Shown here in pieces: positions 62,633 through 64,000 of a stretch of DNA of 64,000 bases (positions within the stretch are counted from its first letter, which is position 1; every line of letters begins with the position of its first letter). The stretch is from contig NZ_CAKZJO010000088.1 of assembly GCF_936943645.1 (NCBI RefSeq), positions 1 to 64,000 of the forward strand, in the 5' to 3' direction. The notes below the pieces were generated by a model. It was not told where the DNA came from. It did not search any database and worked only from the letters and a program-made list of their open reading frames with translations. The position numbers were made by a program, and so were the translations under genes. Source of the DNA: an uncultured Bradyrhizobium sp. GTDB lineage: Bacteria > Pseudomonadota > Alphaproteobacteria > Rhizobiales > Xanthobacteraceae.

Positions 62633-63868
62633 CTATCGCTTCGCCGCCTCCTTCTGCAGGTCCGGCGCGTTGACGGCGGGGATGGCGACTCGGCCGGGGC
62701 CGGTGACCTTCAGCGCCTCGGCGGCTTTCTCGTTCTCCATGATCTTGGCCATCACCGCCTGTCCCGCGCGTTCGAAGATGGCGCGGTTCTCGATCACGAA
62801 TTTTTGCGACCTGCGCAGGCCGTCGATATAGCCGTTGATCTCGGGCACGACGTAGCGCGCGACCATGTCCCAGCTCCGGCGCGTGTTTTCCGGATTGGCC
62901 CAGTCGTGCACGAAGCCGATGATGGCGCCGACGCCGCCCGACACCTGCATCACGTTCTTGATGGTTTTGACGAGGTCGTCGGGCGTGCCGATGGTGGACG
63001 CCGCGCCCTCGACGAAGGCGGTCTTGTCGACGGCTTCATCGGGCGAAGAGAAGGCGGTGAGGCCCGGTCGCTGCAGCGTGCCGACATTATATTCGTTGTG
63101 CCAGCGCATCAGCCCGGCGCCGGCCTCGCGGCGCGCCTGCTCGCGGGTCTCGGCGATGTGGAAGGTCAGCAGCACGCGCCAGTCGGCGCGGTTCACCGTG
63201 GTGCCATGCTTCTTCGCGGCATCCTCGGCGAACTGCCATTGCTGCTGCAGCGACATCAGCCCCTGCGTCGTCATCGAGCCCAGCGAGATGATGCCGCAGC
63301 CGTATTTGCCGGCGAGCGTCATGCCCGAGGGGGAGATCTGCGACGCCACCACGAACGGCATCTCCTCCTGCAGCGGCAGGATCTGCAGCGCGGCGTCGTT
63401 CATGGTGAACCACTCGCTCTTCGCCGTGACGCGCTCGCCGTTGAACAGACGACGGATGATGCCGATCGCCTCGTCCTGGCGGTCGCGCTGCGTCATCGGG
63501 TCGATGCCGAGCGTATGGGCGTCAGAAGCCAGCGCGCCGGGCCCGGAGCCGAAGATGGCGCGGCCGCCGGTCATGTGGTCGAGCTGCACCATGCGCTGGG
63601 CGACGTTGTAGGGATGGTGATAGGGCAGCGACACCACGCCGGTGCCGAGCTTGATCCGCTTGGTACGCTCGCCGGCCGCGGCCAGGAACATCTCGGGCGA
63701 GGCGATCATCTCCCAGCCGGACGAATGATGCTCGCCGCACCAGAACTCGTCGTAGCCGAGCGCATCCAGCTGCTCGACCAGGTCGAGATCGCGCCGGAAC
63801 TGGAGCATCGGATGCTCCCCGATCGGGTGATGCGGGGCAAGGAAGGCTCCGAACTTCAGGCGCGCCAT
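62633..63868 (-). CDS. LLM class flavin-dependent oxidoreductase
   Basis: This 411-residue protein is a luciferase-like FMN enzyme: FGAFLAPHHPIGEHPMLQFR at the start, YDEFWCGEHHSSGWEMIASP near residue 40 and LGTGVVSLPYHHPYNVAQRM with the conserved His/Asn region near 80. ADWRVLLTFHIAETREQAR follows later. It is close in length to the alkanal and alkane monooxygenase-like LLM proteins that use reduced flavin from a separate reductase. No flavin reductase is in the window. GGAGAAACG precedes the start. Confidence 0.93.
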   Translation of the reverse strand: MARLKFGAFLAPHHPIGEHPMLQFRRDLDLVEQLDALGYDEFWCGEHHSSGWEMIASPEMFLAAAGERTKRIKLGTGVVSLPYHHPYNVAQRMVQLDHMTGGRAIFGSGPGALASDAHTLGIDPMTQRDRQDEAIGIIRRLFNGERVTAKSEWFTMNDAALQILPLQEEMPFVVASQISPSGMTLAGKYGCGIISLGSMTTQGLMSLQQQWQFAEDAAKKHGTTVNRADWRVLLTFHIAETREQARREAGAGLMRWHNEYNVGTLQRPGLTAFSSPDEAVDKTAFVEGAASTIGTPDDLVKTIKNVMQVSGGVGAIIGFVHDWANPENTRRSWDMVARYVVPEINGYIDGLRRSQKFVIENRAIFERAGQAVMAKIMENEKAAEALKVTGPGRVAIPAVNAPDLQKEAAKR

Positions 63869-63979
63869 GGCGTTTCTCCGGCTTCGATTTTCTGTTTGTT
63901 GAGAGGGTGAGGCTACGTGCCGGAGGCAGCAAACGCAATCGCGCCATGTCCCGTGTTACGGAATGCAGGCATGCGTTAG

Positions 63980-64000
63980 GTCTTCTTCCTCTCCCCGCTT
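63980..64000. repeat. Start of a palindromic repeat, cut by the window end
   Basis: CCTCTCCCCGCTT matches the first arm of the element seen at 8190 and 18031. The rest lies beyond the window. Confidence 0.5.

Overview
The window looks like chromosomal DNA of an alphaproteobacterium of the Bradyrhizobium/Rhodopseudomonas group. The evidence is high GC throughout, the dnaA-dnaN-recF-gyrB order, a DUF3551 protein, Bug-type and Liv-type uptake genes, and many short palindromic intergenic repeats of the kind common in Bradyrhizobium. The genus is inferred from gene order and protein character; no database search was run. No prophage, transposase, insertion sequence or CRISPR array was seen. Coding density is high and almost all genes look intact.

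Layout. 0.1-8.1 kb: an MmgE/PrpD protein, an FUSC membrane protein, a translationally coupled MATE/DUF2867/2-hydroxychromene-2-carboxylate isomerase-like trio, a MurA with Asp in place of the usual catalytic Cys, a membrane protein and a scramblase-like protein. 8.3-21.2 kb: the replication block on the minus strand (rpsT, then a 1.26-kb gap with DnaA-box-like sites, dnaA, dnaN, recF, gyrB). It is interrupted by a small GIY-YIG gene between dnaN and recF and by three tandem paralogous lipoprotein genes between recF and gyrB. 21.5-34.8 kb: msrA, a polysaccharide-export lipoprotein, hydrolases, an iorAB-type molybdenum hydroxylase pair, an HD-GYP protein, an acyl-CoA synthetase, a VOC protein and a Bug-type binding protein.

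34.9-43.5 kb: a secreted trypsin-like protease, then a compact operon (six-span membrane protein, winged-helix regulator, cis-prenyltransferase of the UppS family) carrying two near-identical palindromes, one on its promoter and one on the uppS start codon. Next come GNAT, a DNA-3-methyladenine glycosylase, DUF1330, dinB, tspO, a PAS-GGDEF protein and tRNA-Arg(CCG). 43.6-47.8 kb: two overlapping genes for cyclic-di-GMP enzymes. 48.0-56.7 kb: a five-gene Liv-type ABC importer plus a fused-subunit CoA-transferase, all on the minus strand, headed by a good sigma-54 promoter and next to a sigma-54 activator gene. 56.9-63.9 kb: another GGDEF-EAL protein, an HWE-type histidine kinase, an SDR dehydrogenase, a cytochrome P450 and an LLM flavin oxidoreductase.

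The most unusual points are the tandem lipoprotein family with a repeated FY-x8-GW module, the self-contained uppS-regulator operon with paired operators, the inferred sigma-54 circuit for organic-acid uptake and CoA activation, and the Cys-to-Asp MurA.
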